Positions 1 to 10,312 of a DNA stretch of 64,000 bases are shown piece after piece (position 1 is the stretch's first letter; each line of letters starts with the position of its first letter). This DNA is from Azonexus hydrophilus (GTDB taxonomy: Bacteria > Pseudomonadota > Gammaproteobacteria > Burkholderiales > Rhodocyclaceae): the NCBI RefSeq assembly GCF_001956855.1, contig NZ_MTHD01000003.1, positions 434,001-498,000 of the forward strand, given 5' to 3'. The notes beneath the pieces are model-generated. The model searched no databases. It was not told where the DNA came from and saw only the letters and a program-made list of their open reading frames with translations. A program made the position numbers and the translations under genes.

Positions 1-1733
1 CCTTTGCCGCCGACCTGCCGTTCTTCGGCGGCATGAACGTGTGGAAGGCCAACCCGGTCATCGTCGACAAGCTGGCCGAAGTCGGCGCGCTGCTGAAGCA
101 TGCAACCATCGAGCACAGCTACATGCACTGCTGGCGCCACAAGACGCCGTTGATCTACCGTGCCACCAGCCAGTGGTTCGTGCGCATGGATGCGCCCGAT
201 GTCGACAGCCAGGGCGTTGCCGCCACCGAGCCGGCCGGCCACACGCTGCGCGAAGCCGCGTTGCAGGGCGTTGAGGACACCGCCTTCTATCCCGCCTGGG
301 GCAAGAACCGCCTGCACGCGATGATCGCCAACCGCCCGGACTGGTGCATCTCGCGCCAGCGCAACTGGGGCGTGCCGCTGCCCTTCTTCACGCACAAGGC
401 GACCGGCGAGCTGCATCCGAACACGCTGGAGCTGATGGAAGCCGTCGCCCAGCGCGTCGAGCAGGGCGGCATCGAGGCGTGGACGCAACTGGACGCTGCC
501 GAACTGCTCGGCGCCGACGCGGCCGACTACGTCAAGACCACCGACATCCTCGACGTCTGGTTCGATTCCGGCACGACGCACATGAGCGTCATGCGCGGCT
601 CGCACGGCGACCAGCTGACCTGGCCGGCCGATCTTTACCTGGAAGGCTCCGACCAGCATCGCGGCTGGTTCCATTCGTCGCTGCTGACCGGTGCCGCGAT
701 CGACGGCCGGGCGCCGTACAAGGCGCTGCTGACGCACGGCTTCGTTGTCGACGGCAAGGGCCACAAGATGTCGAAGTCGAAGGGCAACGTCATCGCGCCG
801 CAGCAGGTTTCCGACAAGATGGGCGCCGACATCCTGCGCCTGTGGACGGCCTCGACCGATTACTCGGGTGAGCTGACCATCTCCGACGAAATCTTGAAGC
901 GCGTTGTCGAAGGCTATCGCCGCATCCGCAACACGCTGCGCTTCCTGCTCGCCAATATTTCCGATTTTGACGCGTCGACCGCAACATTGCCGGTCGAGCA
1001 GTGGCTGGAAATCGATCGCTACGCGCTGGCGCTGACCCGCCAGTTGCAGCAGAACTGCCAGGGCGATTACGAGCGCTTCGAGTTCCACCGCGTGGTCCAG
1101 GCGCTGCAGACCTTCTGCTCGGAAGACCTCGGTGGCTTCTACCTCGACATCCTCAAGGACCGCTTGTACACCACGGCACCCGCTTCGCTCGCCCGCCGTT
1201 CGGCGCAGTCGGCGCTGTGGCACATCACGCAGAGCTTCGTTCGCCTGCTGGCGCCGATCACCGCCTTCACCGCCGAGGAAGTGTGGACCGTGCTGACTGG
1301 CAACGCCGACGATTCGGTGATGTTCCAGCAATGGCACGAACTGCCGGCGCAGGCTGGTGAGGCCGAATTGCTGGCGAAATGGGCGATCGTCCGTGAAGTG
1401 CGCAACGACGTCACCAAGGCGCTGGAAGCCCGGCGCGAAGCCGGTGAAATCGGCTCGGCGCTGCAGGCTTCGGTCGAAATCCGCTGTGCCGGCGACAAGC
1501 TCTCCGTGCTGAGCTCGTTGGGTGACGATTTGAAATTTGTCTTCATTTGCTCGTCGACCGCAATATTTGAAGATGCCAGCGAATCCGTCATTGCCACGCC
1601 GCTGAGCCACGCCAAGTGCGAGCGCTGCTGGCACGTGCGCGAGGATGTCGGCGCCGACCCGGCGCATCCCGGCCTGTGCGGCCGTTGCGTCAGCAACCTG
1701 CACGGTGACGGCGAGGTCCGCGCGCATGCGTGA
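1..1733 (+). CDS. ileS: Isoleucyl-tRNA synthetase, C-terminal part (5' end outside window)
   Basis: Class Ia aminoacyl-tRNA synthetase that charges tRNA-Ile in the cytoplasm. The reading frame is already open at the window edge (codons from base 3), so about the last 576 residues of a roughly 930-residue enzyme are present. The class I signature KMSKS is encoded at 765-779. The anticodon-binding helical domain follows, and the C-terminal zinc finger of bacterial IleRS is visible as CERC at about 1618 and CGRC at about 1678. The N-terminal Rossmann/HIGH part and most of the editing domain are missing only because of the window boundary. The stop codon overlaps the start of lspA by 8 bases, the common proteobacterial ileS-lspA arrangement. 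Identification is secure. Confidence 0.98.
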   Translation, partial: FAADLPFFGGMNVWKANPVIVDKLAEVGALLKHATIEHSYMHCWRHKTPLIYRATSQWFVRMDAPDVDSQGVAATEPAGHTLREAALQGVEDTAFYPAWGKNRLHAMIANRPDWCISRQRNWGVPLPFFTHKATGELHPNTLELMEAVAQRVEQGGIEAWTQLDAAELLGADAADYVKTTDILDVWFDSGTTHMSVMRGSHGDQLTWPADLYLEGSDQHRGWFHSSLLTGAAIDGRAPYKALLTHGFVVDGKGHKMSKSKGNVIAPQQVSDKMGADILRLWTASTDYSGELTISDEILKRVVEGYRRIRNTLRFLLANISDFDASTATLPVEQWLEIDRYALALTRQLQQNCQGDYERFEFHRVVQALQTFCSEDLGGFYLDILKDRLYTTAPASLARRSAQSALWHITQSFVRLLAPITAFTAEEVWTVLTGNADDSVMFQQWHELPAQAGEAELLAKWAIVREVRNDVTKALEARREAGEIGSALQASVEIRCAGDKLSVLSSLGDDLKFVFICSSTAIFEDASESVIATPLSHAKCERCWHVREDVGADPAHPGLCGRCVSNLHGDGEVRAHA

Positions 1734-2202
1734 GCCGAAGCACTGGTACATGCTGGCCGCGCTGATCGTCATTCTCGACCAGATCAGCAAATGGGTGGTG
1801 CTGGGCAGCATCGCGCCGGGTGAGGTGATCTACGTTGCGCCGTTCTGGAACTGGGTGCTGACCTTCAATCCGGGTGCTGCGTTCAGCTTCCTGGCCGACC
1901 AGCCGGGCTGGCAGCGCTGGTTCTTCACCGTGCTGGCGCTCGGCGTTTCCGGCTGGATTGCGCTGGAATTGAAGAAACACCCGGAACAAAAACTGATGGC
2001 CCTGGCTCTGACGCTGGTGATGGGCGGCGCGCTCGGCAACGTGATTGATCGCGTGCGCTTCGGCGCCGTCGTCGATTTCATCCAGTGGCATGCCGCCGGC
2101 TGGTATTGGCCGGCCTTCAACGTCGCCGATTCGGCGATCAGCGTTGGCGCGGTTTTGCTGGTTTTTGCCTCGTTGACCGTAAAAGACAAGAAAGAAGATT
2201 GA
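1726..2202 (+). CDS. lspA: Lipoprotein signal peptidase (signal peptidase II)
   Basis: Inner-membrane aspartyl protease that removes signal peptides from diacylglyceryl-modified prolipoproteins. The ATG at 1726 lies inside the ileS end and gives a normal 158-residue protein starting MREPKHWYM; a longer frame upstream would run into ileS and is rejected. Four hydrophobic segments are visible. The family's two catalytic aspartates lie in GNVIDR..VVDF and FNVADS, and the NPGAAF motif is present. Translationally coupled to ileS and followed 2 bases later by the FKBP gene. Confidence 0.97.
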   Translation: MREPKHWYMLAALIVILDQISKWVVLGSIAPGEVIYVAPFWNWVLTFNPGAAFSFLADQPGWQRWFFTVLALGVSGWIALELKKHPEQKLMALALTLVMGGALGNVIDRVRFGAVVDFIQWHAAGWYWPAFNVADSAISVGAVLLVFASLTVKDKKED

Positions 2203-2204
2203 GC

Positions 2205-2639
2205 ATGAGCAATACCGCCGTCCGTTCCGACAGCTACCTGACCCTGCATTACCGCATCACCACGCTCGATGGCGAGGAGTTCCTGTCCACCTTCGACATG
2301 AGCCCGGCGACGCTGCAGATGGGTAGCGGTCAACTGGCCGAAAACCTCGAAAATGTACTGATCGGTCTGCCGGCACAGGAGCACTTCGTTTTCGAACTGG
2401 AGCCGGCGCAGGCTTTCGGCATGCACAACGAACGCCTGGTCGAGCGCATCGCCCGCAGCGGTCTGCCGGCCGACATGGAACTGAAGGAGAATTCGGTCGT
2501 CGAATTCACCGCGCCCAACGGCGGCACCTTTGCCGGCTTCCTGCGCGAACTGGACGCGACGAGTGCGCTGTTCGACTTCAATCACCCGATGGCGGGCAAG
2601 ACGATCCGCTTCGAGGTCAAGATCATCGGAATCATGTAA
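2205..2639 (+). CDS. slpA: FKBP-type peptidyl-prolyl cis-trans isomerase (SlpA/FkpB-like)
   Basis: Small (144 residues) cytoplasmic proline isomerase/chaperone of the SlyD/SlpA class. It starts with a beta-strand region around YLTLHYRI, carries the FKBP core interrupted by an IF (insert-in-flap) chaperone domain (residues about 65-120, containing FGMHNERL and NGGTFAGFL), and ends FEVKIIGIM. It lacks the His-rich metal tail of SlyD, which favours SlpA/FkpB. It sits between lspA and ispH as in many Proteobacteria: 2 bases after lspA, with its TAA overlapping the ispH ATG by one base. Confidence 0.93.
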   Translation: MSNTAVRSDSYLTLHYRITTLDGEEFLSTFDMSPATLQMGSGQLAENLENVLIGLPAQEHFVFELEPAQAFGMHNERLVERIARSGLPADMELKENSVVEFTAPNGGTFAGFLRELDATSALFDFNHPMAGKTIRFEVKIIGIM

Positions 2640-3559
2640 TGCAAGTCTTGCTAGCCAATCCCCGCGGTTTCTGTGCCGGCGTCGAGCGCGCCATCGCCAT
2701 CGTCGAGCGCGCACTGGAAAAATTCGGCGCCCCGATCTATGTCCGCCACGAAGTGGTGCACAACAAGTTCGTCTGCGACGACCTGCGCGCCAAGGGAGCG
2801 GTGTTCATCGAGGAACTGGACGAAGCACCGGCTGGCAGCACGGTGATTTTCAGCGCCCACGGCGTTTCGAAGGCGGTCCGTGCCGAAGCCGAGCAGCGCG
2901 GCCTGAAGGTGTTCGACGCGACCTGCCCGCTGGTGACCAAGGTTCACGTCGAAGTCGGCAAGATGCGCCATCAGGTGCGCGAGGTCGTCATGGTCGGCCA
3001 CAAGGGCCACCCCGAGGTCGAGGGTACGATGGGGCAGAGCGAGGGCGGCATGTATCTCGTCGAGACTGTCGACGATGTGGCCAGGCTGGAAGTCGGTTCG
3101 CCGGACCAGTTGTCCTACGTTACCCAGACGACCCTGTCGATGGACGACGCACTGGTCGTCATCAATGCCCTGAAGGCGCGTTTTCCGCAAATCCAGGGGC
3201 CGAAGAAGGACGATATCTGCTACGCCACACAGAATCGCCAGGATGCGGTCAAGGCATTGGCTGAACAATGCGATCTGGTTATTGTCGTCGGCAGCCCGAA
3301 CAGCTCCAACTCCCGCCGCCTGAAGGAAGTCGCCGCCGGCCGCGGCATCGAGGCCTACCTGATCGACGGCGCCGGTGAAATCCAGGAATCCTGGCTCACC
3401 GGAAAACAACGGGTTGGCGTCACTGCCGGCGCCTCGGCGCCGGAAATTCTCGTTCGGCAGGTCGTCGACCGCATCAGGCAGCTGTCAGGGGCCGAAGTCG
3501 GTCAGCTGCAGGGCGCTGAGGAAAACGTGTCGTTTGCGTTGCCGAGGGAACTGGCCTGA
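2639..3559 (+). CDS. ispH: 4-hydroxy-3-methylbut-2-enyl diphosphate reductase
   Basis: Last enzyme of the MEP isoprenoid pathway, reducing HMBPP to IPP and DMAPP with a [4Fe-4S] cluster. The 306-residue protein has the usual length and the three conserved cluster cysteines in context: FCAGVERA near residue 12, DATCPLV near 97, and a third further on. The substrate-binding segment GSPNSSNS is also intact. It is the last gene of the ileS-lspA-slpA-ispH run; no clear hairpin terminator is seen in the roughly 90 bases before the convergent pilin gene. Confidence 0.98.
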   Translation: MQVLLANPRGFCAGVERAIAIVERALEKFGAPIYVRHEVVHNKFVCDDLRAKGAVFIEELDEAPAGSTVIFSAHGVSKAVRAEAEQRGLKVFDATCPLVTKVHVEVGKMRHQVREVVMVGHKGHPEVEGTMGQSEGGMYLVETVDDVARLEVGSPDQLSYVTQTTLSMDDALVVINALKARFPQIQGPKKDDICYATQNRQDAVKALAEQCDLVIVVGSPNSSNSRRLKEVAAGRGIEAYLIDGAGEIQESWLTGKQRVGVTAGASAPEILVRQVVDRIRQLSGAEVGQLQGAEENVSFALPRELA

Positions 3560-3652
3560 GATTACCTGGCAGCAGTCCTGATGCCTAGGCCGTTGCGCCA
3601 CTTTGCATGGACTGCGCGGCATCTGGGAGATTCATATGCGGGCGTTTGGTAC

Positions 3653-4036
3653 TCATCGCCAGCAGTTGTCCGCAGTGCTGTTGGTCCTTGTTCCCGTATG
3701 CGTGACAGAGAACGTGCCGCAACGATCACCTGACTGGGCACCGGTCGGCGCAGCCGTGAGCGTGTAGGTGGCTGCTCCCAGATTGGCGGTTCCCATGGTG
3801 TAGAAAGTGGTGACCTGGCCTGGGCATGCCGGTGGTGCAGCTCCTGTATAGGTCATGTTCGCCGAATAAAAACGCTCCATGAAATGCGTTTGCTCCATCA
3901 GGCATCCCATGGCCGCAGTGCGGCGGGCATTGCGTACGTGTTCATCATACATAGGGTAGGCGATTGAACTCAAAATTCCTATGATCACCACGACGATCAT
4001 TACTTCGATCAGGGTGAAGCCTTGTTGCTTTTTCAT
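3653..4036 (-). CDS. Type IV pilin-like minor pilin, PilE type
   Basis: A 127-residue prepilin with a short leader MKKQQG cut by the prepilin peptidase before [16 protein letters not shown], the classic type III signal and hydrophobic N-terminal helix with Glu5. The globular part carries four cysteines, two of them (CGTF and the C-terminal DNCWR) probably forming the D-loop disulfide. Last gene of the minor-pilin operon, 12 bases after pilY1. In Pseudomonas and Neisseria-type clusters this position holds PilE, a minor pilin that primes pilus assembly with PilVWX and PilY1. It is not obviously the major pilin. Confidence 0.88.
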   Translation of the reverse strand: MKKQQGFTLIEVMIVVVIIGILSSIAYPMYDEHVRNARRTAAMGCLMEQTHFMERFYSANMTYTGAAPPACPGQVTTFYTMGTANLGAATYTLTAAPTGAQSGDRCGTFSVTHTGTRTNSTADNCWR

Positions 4037-4048
4037 TATCGGTTTTCC

Positions 4049-7000
4049 TTATCTTGAAATTTCACGCCAGTAGACCCGGCCGCCGTAAGAACCCGGATCG
4101 AAGCCGGCTGTCCCAATACCGCTGCCAGCAGTTCCGCTACCTGTGTCGCCCGAACCGCCGACGATCAATTGACCCTCGCCGTCATCACCGACGGTCAGCG
4201 ATGGCTGACTCGGCATGCCGATACCGAGATCGAGAGAGCCGACCACATTGCCGCCGCTGGCTCCATTGGTGAAGAAGGCTTTGGTCAGGCTGCCGCCGGT
4301 AAAGGCGTTGATTGCGTTGACATAGCCGGTACCGCCCGGCTGGCATGGGTCGTCGGCTTCCGGGATGATCGAACTGCCGAGCAGCGTTGCCTCGGTCAGC
4401 CGATACATGACGGAAGGTGAGATGACACGTTCGCCGAGCTTGATGTTGCCGGGATTGATCCAGTCGAGATACCAGCCTCGCTTGTTGGTCATATCGGTGA
4501 CTTTGCCATTGCTATCGGTGGCAGCCTTGCTGAACGAGCGCGCTGGTTTGCCGTCCAAGGTAAGGATGCTGCTGATCGTCCGTGGTGTCAGCAGGCCCCG
4601 GCCGCTGACCGCTGTTCCGGTATCGATCAGGCCATACCAGGTCTGCACCGATTTGTCGTTGATGTCTCCAGCCTGGAAATAGGAGCCGGTGCCGAAGAAG
4701 ATGTAACGCTTGCCGGCGTTGGGGTCATCGTTCAGGTAATTCACCGCCGAGGTGATCTGTGCGGTAATCGGTTGCGGGTTGTTGTCCGGTCCGATCGCGG
4801 TGAAAAACTTCGATTGTGTCCAACCTGCGGAGGCGCTTGTGCTGATGTCGTATTTCCAGACGTTGCCCTTCAGATCGCCTGCATAAACCAGGTCGGCATA
4901 GCCATCGCCATTGGTGTCGACGACACCGGGAGTGGCCATGCCGTTATCGGTGACGTTATCGGCCACGAATTTCTTGATCAAGGCGCCTGTCTGGAGGTCG
5001 ATGACATAGAGGGCAGCTTTGCCGCTGGTGCTGTTGTAGCCATTGCCAACGATGATGGCGCGGGTTCCATTGTTCAGTCGGGCATAGATCGGTTTGCCCA
5101 CCATGTAGCCGAGTTCGGTGTCGCTGGCATCGATGTATTCCCAAGCGATGTTGCTGGCGGCAAATGTTGCTGGTGTGCTGATGTCGAGTGCAAATAGCCC
5201 CTTGGCACCAGCGCCCATGGTGCCGACCAGATAGGTGGAGGTCAGTCGCGTATCGCTCTTGTCGACAATGGTCAATTCGCCGTCGACAAAATACTCGTGC
5301 TGATAAGAGGTTTCGCTGAGCCGCTTCAGCTTCGCCAGCATCGGACTGGGAATGTAGGCGAAACGTTCTGCACCGGTATCCGAATTGAAGGCGTGGAGCA
5401 TGCCATCATTGGCGCCGACATACACCGTTTGGGTTTCTGGGTGATAGACCGGTGATGAATGCACGATATCACCAAGGAGGCCATTGCGGGTTCGCAAGGT
5501 GCCGCCATTGGCGGTTTCCTGGCTCCGGTTGCCGCGCAGGAAATTGAAAATGGTTTCGCTGCCAATGCTGGTGCGGTCGGCGGTGCTCAGATTGCTCCAG
5601 GTGAATTCACGTTTGTTGCCACCGGTGATGGTGAAAATCTTGCGGCTGGCGTGTTCAGGGATGTTTTCCGAGGCTTTCCAGGTTGGGGTAGCCGAAATGC
5701 CGTTGGTGGTCAGAGTGTAGGCGGCGAGTTCACCCACCCAGCCGGAGGTGTTGAAACTGGGGCTGAAGACCTTGCTGCCTGCGGTCAGACGCGTACCGGT
5801 CAGCGCTACTGACGAAGAGGAACTCTTGCGCTCGACGATTTCCTTCAGCATGTCGGTGAGGGCATCGGCAAATTCCGTCGGGTTCTGGGCACTGAAGAAT
5901 GCACCACGGCCATTGACGCTGGCATGAAGAAGGTCGTCAATCTTGCCAGGGTTATCACCGGTTGATGGCCAGGTGATCGTGGCACCAGTATTGATGGCGT
6001 TAAATGCACTGTCTGGGGCAACGCTTCCTTGTACCCCCAAACCGACGCCGAAAGTTACCATGTGCTGCCAGAAAGCAGGGTTTTGTGGGCTGGTTGGGAC
6101 CGAATTGGTAATGTTGGTACGTAGATCTCTTTTCCAGTAATGCATGGCGACATCCGCCAGTGTATTGGAACGGCTGTCCGTGAAAGGCGACACTGCCTGG
6201 TAGGTATAGCGCTGATTGTTCGGGCCGGTAATTTCGGTGCCATTGGTTCCGTCAGTGTTGTTGATACCTGAAATGGAATCGCTGTAGTAACCGTCAGTCA
6301 TCAGGATGGTATAGCTCTGCCTGCAGGCGAGGTCTGATCCGCCGGATTGACCTGGTGTGGTACTCCATGGGCCGCGATCATCAGTGCGGCTGTAATATCG
6401 TCCGGCATCGTCGAGCGCCCCAAGCAATGGCGTGCCAGCGTTGGGAATTGTCCGGTCGTATAGGTCGGAAAAGAAATTGCTGCGATCGGTGTCCTTGAAC
6501 TGACGCACTCCGCGGACGATGGTCGCGGCTGAGACATTGTCTATGCTGGTGCTGCCTTTGTTGATGGCACCGAAGCCGACGCGCATGCCACTATCCTGGG
6601 CGGCGAAGGCTCTGCCGATGCCGGCGCGCGCGGTCAGTACCCGCGAGCGGTAATAGGTGTACCAGTTGGCGAAATTCTGGATTTCCTGGTTATAGTTGCA
6701 GACGCCGTTGGTGCAATCGGTGCGGCTGCTTCTTCCATGGCCGCTGTAGGTGTTGCCGGAAATGATCTGTACCCGGGTGTAGTTGTTCCAGTTCCAGACA
6801 TCGCCACCGTTGTGCCAAAAATATGTAGCAGGCCAGTAAGTTCGGTTGTTGGTGTTGTCGGCACAGTTGGTCGCTGAAGTGCAGCTTACCCATTCGGCGT
6901 TGTTGTAGCGTGTGTTGTTAACAGTCAGGTTGCGGCAATACTCTGCTGTGGTTCCGTTGCGCATCGGGTTGTGCAGGGCACAGGTTGGCGAGGCATTGGG

Positions 7001-7405
7001 GAATAGACTCCCGTCTGCCCTGGACCAGGGCAGGTAGGTGATGCCGGGGTTGTAGTAGATGGTGTTTTGCTGTGGAGAGCGAGCGACAGCATTGTAGACA
7101 TTGTTGTCGACGTCGGGGACTGTGTTGGTGTAATCGCCGCCGCCATATACTCCATCTGCACGGGGAAAGACGTAGCGAGCCTCTCTCTTGATCAGGTCTT
7201 CCGGCATGATCTCGAAATGCATCGATCCCGAATCATCAAGAATCATCATGACGTTCGGATCGGCCGAGACGCTGGTCTGTAGCGGTGTATCCGGGATGTT
7301 CAGCACCGCCTGAGCCGGGGCGATGCTCGTCAGGCTGAAAAAGAAGGCTGTCAGCGTCGCCAACCGGCGCCGGATCAGGCGATGTCTGGTGGGAGTTGAG
7401 TTCAT
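4049..7405 (-). CDS. pilY1: Type IV pilus tip adhesin/anti-retraction factor PilY1
   Basis: Large secreted pilus-tip protein (1118 residues) that promotes pilus extension, adhesion and surface sensing. An N-terminal signal peptide (to about residue 33, ending AQA) is followed by a von Willebrand A-like segment with a DxSxS-type metal site, DDSGS at residues 57-61. The C-terminal half matches the PilY1 beta-propeller with PQQ-like repeat blades (VYVGANDGMLHAFN) and a calcium loop, DTNGDGYAD. The start has a Shine-Dalgarno AAGGAG a few bases upstream. Sequence between the vWA core strands is rich in Asn/Thr/Tyr, usual for this surface-exposed region. It lies between pilX and the PilE-like gene, the canonical order. 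Confidence 0.95.
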   Translation of the reverse strand: MNSTPTRHRLIRRRLATLTAFFFSLTSIAPAQAVLNIPDTPLQTSVSADPNVMMILDDSGSMHFEIMPEDLIKREARYVFPRADGVYGGGDYTNTVPDVDNNVYNAVARSPQQNTIYYNPGITYLPWSRADGSLFPNASPTCALHNPMRNGTTAEYCRNLTVNNTRYNNAEWVSCTSATNCADNTNNRTYWPATYFWHNGGDVWNWNNYTRVQIISGNTYSGHGRSSRTDCTNGVCNYNQEIQNFANWYTYYRSRVLTARAGIGRAFAAQDSGMRVGFGAINKGSTSIDNVSAATIVRGVRQFKDTDRSNFFSDLYDRTIPNAGTPLLGALDDAGRYYSRTDDRGPWSTTPGQSGGSDLACRQSYTILMTDGYYSDSISGINNTDGTNGTEITGPNNQRYTYQAVSPFTDSRSNTLADVAMHYWKRDLRTNITNSVPTSPQNPAFWQHMVTFGVGLGVQGSVAPDSAFNAINTGATITWPSTGDNPGKIDDLLHASVNGRGAFFSAQNPTEFADALTDMLKEIVERKSSSSSVALTGTRLTAGSKVFSPSFNTSGWVGELAAYTLTTNGISATPTWKASENIPEHASRKIFTITGGNKREFTWSNLSTADRTSIGSETIFNFLRGNRSQETANGGTLRTRNGLLGDIVHSSPVYHPETQTVYVGANDGMLHAFNSDTGAERFAYIPSPMLAKLKRLSETSYQHEYFVDGELTIVDKSDTRLTSTYLVGTMGAGAKGLFALDISTPATFAASNIAWEYIDASDTELGYMVGKPIYARLNNGTRAIIVGNGYNSTSGKAALYVIDLQTGALIKKFVADNVTDNGMATPGVVDTNGDGYADLVYAGDLKGNVWKYDISTSASAGWTQSKFFTAIGPDNNPQPITAQITSAVNYLNDDPNAGKRYIFFGTGSYFQAGDINDKSVQTWYGLIDTGTAVSGRGLLTPRTISSILTLDGKPARSFSKAATDSNGKVTDMTNKRGWYLDWINPGNIKLGERVISPSVMYRLTEATLLGSSIIPEADDPCQPGGTGYVNAINAFTGGSLTKAFFTNGASGGNVVGSLDLGIGMPSQPSLTVGDDGEGQLIVGGSGDTGSGTAGSGIGTAGFDPGSYGGRVYWREISR

Positions 7406-7431
7406 GTCCGGACTCCTTGTATGGCTTGCAT

Positions 7432-8043
7432 TCAGAAGGTGGTGAACAAAGTCTGCAGAACGACTTCGGCACGGCCAACGGCCGGGTTACTGCGGGCGGT
7501 GACCCTGAAAAGATAGCAGTCGCAAGTCGGGGAAATTTTGCCTTCCGGCGTGTCGCATTGTGCCGCGGCTTCATTGGGGTTCTGTGACTTGCACACTGCC
7601 CTGCCGCGGTATTCGATCAGGTAGCGTGGACGGTTTCCGAGGAGGCTGCCCAGATTGACCGTGCTGGCGAGTTCGCGGGCGTTCTGTTGCCACCACGTTG
7701 CCTGGTCGGGCATTGTCAACATCCAGTCGGGGGATTGTGTCGTTGGCCTGGCAACAAATCCGTTGACCACGGGCTGGGCCGCAGCGACGGTTGTGGCATC
7801 AGGATCGAATCCGGCCGGAAAGTTGGTCCGGTTTCGCGCATCCTGCTCACCAGCCAGCAATGCGGCCTCGGCCGCCTGCATGGCAATGCTCCGGTCGTGT
7901 TGTGCCGCACTCATTCTTTCTTCGAGCGCAACGCTGCGAACGCTGGATATGCCGAGAATGCTCATGATGACCAGCATGATCATGGCAACGATGAGAACGA
8001 TGCCGCCTTGAGACTTTTGCGACGGAATGAATTTTTTTGTCAT
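7432..8043 (-). CDS. pilX: Type IV pilus minor pilin/assembly protein PilX
   Basis: Minor pilin of the priming complex. I choose the ATG at 8043 (MTKKFIPSQKSQGG), which begins one base after the pilW stop, over an in-frame start 33 bases upstream. The prepilin-type N terminus QGGIVLIVAMIMLVIMSILG is followed by a PilX-type segment (SVALEERMSAAQHDRSIAMQ, AAEAAL). The usual Glu5 is replaced because PilX proteins have a non-canonical hydrophobic start. The C-terminal half contains cysteines and a CDCYLFRVTA segment typical of the family. Length is 203 residues. Confidence 0.9.
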   Translation of the reverse strand: MTKKFIPSQKSQGGIVLIVAMIMLVIMSILGISSVRSVALEERMSAAQHDRSIAMQAAEAALLAGEQDARNRTNFPAGFDPDATTVAAAQPVVNGFVARPTTQSPDWMLTMPDQATWWQQNARELASTVNLGSLLGNRPRYLIEYRGRAVCKSQNPNEAAAQCDTPEGKISPTCDCYLFRVTARSNPAVGRAEVVLQTLFTTF

Positions 8044-8044
8044 T

Positions 8045-8890
8045 TCAGGCCGTCCTGCGTTGAATGACTGTGGCAACCGTACGCTCGATACGCCCGGCAG
8101 CGCACAACTGGTTATTTGCCGCGAGTGCTTCAGAGTCGTTGTTCCTGCTGCACAGCGTCAGTTGAATGCGTACAGCGCCATTGCCCAGATCCTGAGTAGC
8201 CAGGCCGACGATGTTATCGACCATTTCAACACCGTTGCCAGCGCCAATTCGCCGATACAGGGAATCGAGCCGGCCATCGGCGTTGGTGCCGATGTACCAG
8301 AAGCGGAAGTCCAGGCCCGATGCGATGGAGGCGCCGGTGAGATCGGCTGCCGGTACGCTTTCAACGGTAGCGGTTGTCGGTGTGGCAGCAGTGACTTCGA
8401 GCAGGTAGGCGGCCTTGCCCGTGCAGGCAATGATGATGTCACCGGCGGCCAGCGAGTTGGCAAACGTAAGGACGGTGCCTGCCTGGGCGGTAATGGTTTG
8501 TGTGTCGGTGATCGTGACCATCTGCAAGGCGCTTTGCGCCGCGACCCTGTTGCCCGGGTTGTCGGCCGGGTTCAGCGCTACGCTGCCGGCTTGTGCCAAC
8601 TGGGCTTTGATAGCCAGAGCTTTTGCGTTGGCATTTGTTTGGTCAGACAGGCTCGTTGTCAGGCACGGGTGTCCGCCGGCCTCGCGAAGGTCGCGTGCGA
8701 GCAAGTCGATGGCGATGCGGCTGCTGTCCTGAATGCCGGAAAGACCTTCGGTGGCGCTGAATACGCGCTGATTGGTGAGCAGTGTGCCGGTCGCGCCAAG
8801 CATCAGGATCAGACCGATGGCCATTGCAACCATCAGCTCGACTAAGCCCAGCCCAGCTTGTGATTCGGGGTGGTTGATTTTCATGATCAT
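8045..8890 (-). CDS. pilW: Type IV pilus minor pilin PilW
   Basis: 281-residue prepilin-like protein with N terminus GLGLVELMVAMAIGLILMLG, the processed helix with Glu5, followed by a long globular domain with QDSSRIAIDLLARDLREAGG, the conserved PilW segment. Two possible ATGs (8890 and 8884) differ by two codons; the first overlaps the pilV stop by one base. Part of the tip-priming minor pilin complex with PilV, PilX and PilY1. Confidence 0.92.
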   Translation of the reverse strand: MIMKINHPESQAGLGLVELMVAMAIGLILMLGATGTLLTNQRVFSATEGLSGIQDSSRIAIDLLARDLREAGGHPCLTTSLSDQTNANAKALAIKAQLAQAGSVALNPADNPGNRVAAQSALQMVTITDTQTITAQAGTVLTFANSLAAGDIIIACTGKAAYLLEVTAATPTTATVESVPAADLTGASIASGLDFRFWYIGTNADGRLDSLYRRIGAGNGVEMVDNIVGLATQDLGNGAVRIQLTLCSRNNDSEALAANNQLCAAGRIERTVATVIQRRTA

Positions 8891-9324
8891 CAGAACAACG
8901 CACTCAGTTGCAACTGTTGTTGGCTCGGGCCGCCGGCACGTTCATCATTCCACTGAATAGTGACAGTGCATCGGGTCGTCCCGGCGGGATTGGCGTTGGC
9001 TGCGCACTGTATGCTGCCACACGAGTTTGGGCCGAGGCCGTTTTGCAGGTCTGCCACCCACTGTGCGTAGACTGCATTTCCGCCGTCGCACGCTGTGGTA
9101 ATGCGAGAAGCCGGGGCTGCATGCAGAACATCGATAATATAGTTTGCGGAGATAACGGCCTGGGTACGCTGCAGGCTGCTTTCGTTGCCTTTCAGGGCGC
9201 GGGCCTGGAGACCGGCAATGCCAAGTGCGCCAAGGGAGAGAATGACGATGGCAACGGCGACTTCAATCAGGCTCATGCCGGACTGACGGGCGTGATGTCG
9301 GATGGGGCGCAGGATCGTGTTCAT
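8890..9324 (-). CDS. pilV: Type IV pilus minor pilin PilV
   Basis: 144-residue minor pilin. The ATG at 9324 gives leader MNTILRPIRHHARQSG followed by MSLIEVAVAIVILSLGALGI, a standard class III signal with Glu5, and then the PilV hallmark AGLQARALKGNESSLQRTQA. Upstream in-frame methionines lie inside fimT and give a long implausible N terminus, so are rejected. It is 7 bases after fimT and overlaps pilW by one base. Confidence 0.92.
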   Translation of the reverse strand: MNTILRPIRHHARQSGMSLIEVAVAIVILSLGALGIAGLQARALKGNESSLQRTQAVISANYIIDVLHAAPASRITTACDGGNAVYAQWVADLQNGLGPNSCGSIQCAANANPAGTTRCTVTIQWNDERAGGPSQQQLQLSALF

Positions 9325-9331
9325 GTCAGTT

Positions 9332-9739
9332 TCAGTTGGTGACGAAAGATTTTCCGCTGCCGAGTACGCGTATGTCCCTGCTGCGGCTTGAGTTGGAAAT
9401 GGTGATTGTGCCGGCGTTGGCGGTAGTGCCATCTGCATTGAAAGTGATGCTTGCTGCGAGGCCGGCTGGGTTGCTGACGATGCTGACGTTGGCATTGCCA
9501 CGGTTGGCGATGATGGTGGTGGGGTTGATGCTGACTTGTTGATTCAACTTGACGGCATCGGAGCGTGCGCGGGTAAGCTCTGCGATCAGTTCGTTGGTTG
9601 CGCTGGTGACACGACTCGCGATGATCTGGTTTTGCATTTGAGGCGCAGCGACCATCCCCAGGATGGCCAGGATGGCGACGGTGATCATCAACTCGATCAA
9701 GGTGAATCCATGATAGGCACGGGGAGGCTTGATGTTCAT
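9332..9739 (-). CDS. fimT: Minor pseudopilin FimT/GspH family
   Basis: 135-residue prepilin with N terminus GFTLIELMITVAILAILGMV and the GspH/FimT-type continuation ELIAELTRARSDAVKLNQ. First gene of the six-gene operon fimT-pilV-pilW-pilX-pilY1-pilE-like. In related bacteria FimT contributes DNA binding at the pilus tip for natural transformation. The protein is slightly short (FimT is commonly 150-170 residues) because the C-terminal region is compact, ending with SGKSFVTN. Confidence 0.87.
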   Translation of the reverse strand: MNIKPPRAYHGFTLIELMITVAILAILGMVAAPQMQNQIIASRVTSATNELIAELTRARSDAVKLNQQVSINPTTIIANRGNANVSIVSNPAGLAASITFNADGTTANAGTITISNSSRSRDIRVLGSGKSFVTN

Positions 9740-9901
9740 GTTCTCAGCGTAGCTCTCTAATTTGTTGTCTGAAGTCTACAAGCCATGTTGATGACTAGCT
9801 ACTGCTACGGGATAGGCGGTGTCTTACGGGGGATGGGCGGAGAGGGGAGTGATCCTGTTGCGCTACAGCAAATCACTACTATGTGTGGAGATGTTTTTGT
9901 A

Positions 9902-9929
9902 TTGCAAACTTTGTTTTCTATGATAAAAT
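9902..9929 (+). promoter_or_regulatory. Probable sigma-70 promoter of rpsT
   Basis: TTGCAA (9902-9907), a 16-base spacer and TAAAAT (9924-9929) lie about 37 bases before the rpsT start in an AT-rich pocket of an otherwise GC-rich region. It is the only promoter-like sequence seen between the divergent fimT and rpsT genes in this direction. Confidence 0.6.
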
Positions 9930-9965
9930 TTCCGGCTTAATTCAACACTAATCTGGATTCAATTC

Positions 9966-10241
9966 ATGGCCAACAGCGCACAAGCCCGCAAGCGCGCACG
10001 TCAAGCTGACAAGCAGCGCGCCCACAATGCAAGTCTGCGTTCGACCCTGCGTACCGCGATCAAGAGCGTGCGCAAGGCGATCGTTGCCGGCGACAAAGCC
10101 GCCGCACAAAACGTTTTCCAGCAGTCTGTTTCGGTGATCGATCGTATCGCCGACAAGAAGATCGTTCACAAGAACGCCGTGTCTCGTACCAAGAGCCGTC
10201 TGTCCGCCCAGATCAAGGCGCTGGGTGTTGCTGCCGCCTGA
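9966..10241 (+). CDS. rpsT: 30S ribosomal protein S20
   Basis: Primary 16S rRNA-binding protein of the small subunit. The 91-residue, Lys/Arg/Ala-rich protein starts [20 protein letters not shown], the standard S20 N terminus, and has the typical [18 protein letters not shown] ending (here [17 protein letters not shown]). Single-gene transcript: promoter at 9902-9929 and a strong terminator 25 bases after the stop. Confidence 0.98.
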   Translation: MANSAQARKRARQADKQRAHNASLRSTLRTAIKSVRKAIVAGDKAAAQNVFQQSVSVIDRIADKKIVHKNAVSRTKSRLSAQIKALGVAAA

Positions 10242-10266
10242 TTCGGCAAGCAAGGCTCAATGAAAG

Positions 10267-10297
10267 ATGGCGCCTGCGGGCGCCATTTTTGTTTTTG
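10267..10297 (+). terminator. Rho-independent terminator of rpsT
   Basis: Perfect 8-bp stem ATGGCGCC / GGCGCCAT with a TGCG loop (10267-10286) followed by TTTTTGTTTTT. Confidence 0.92.
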
Positions 10298-10312
10298 GTT
10301 TTTTGCTGATTC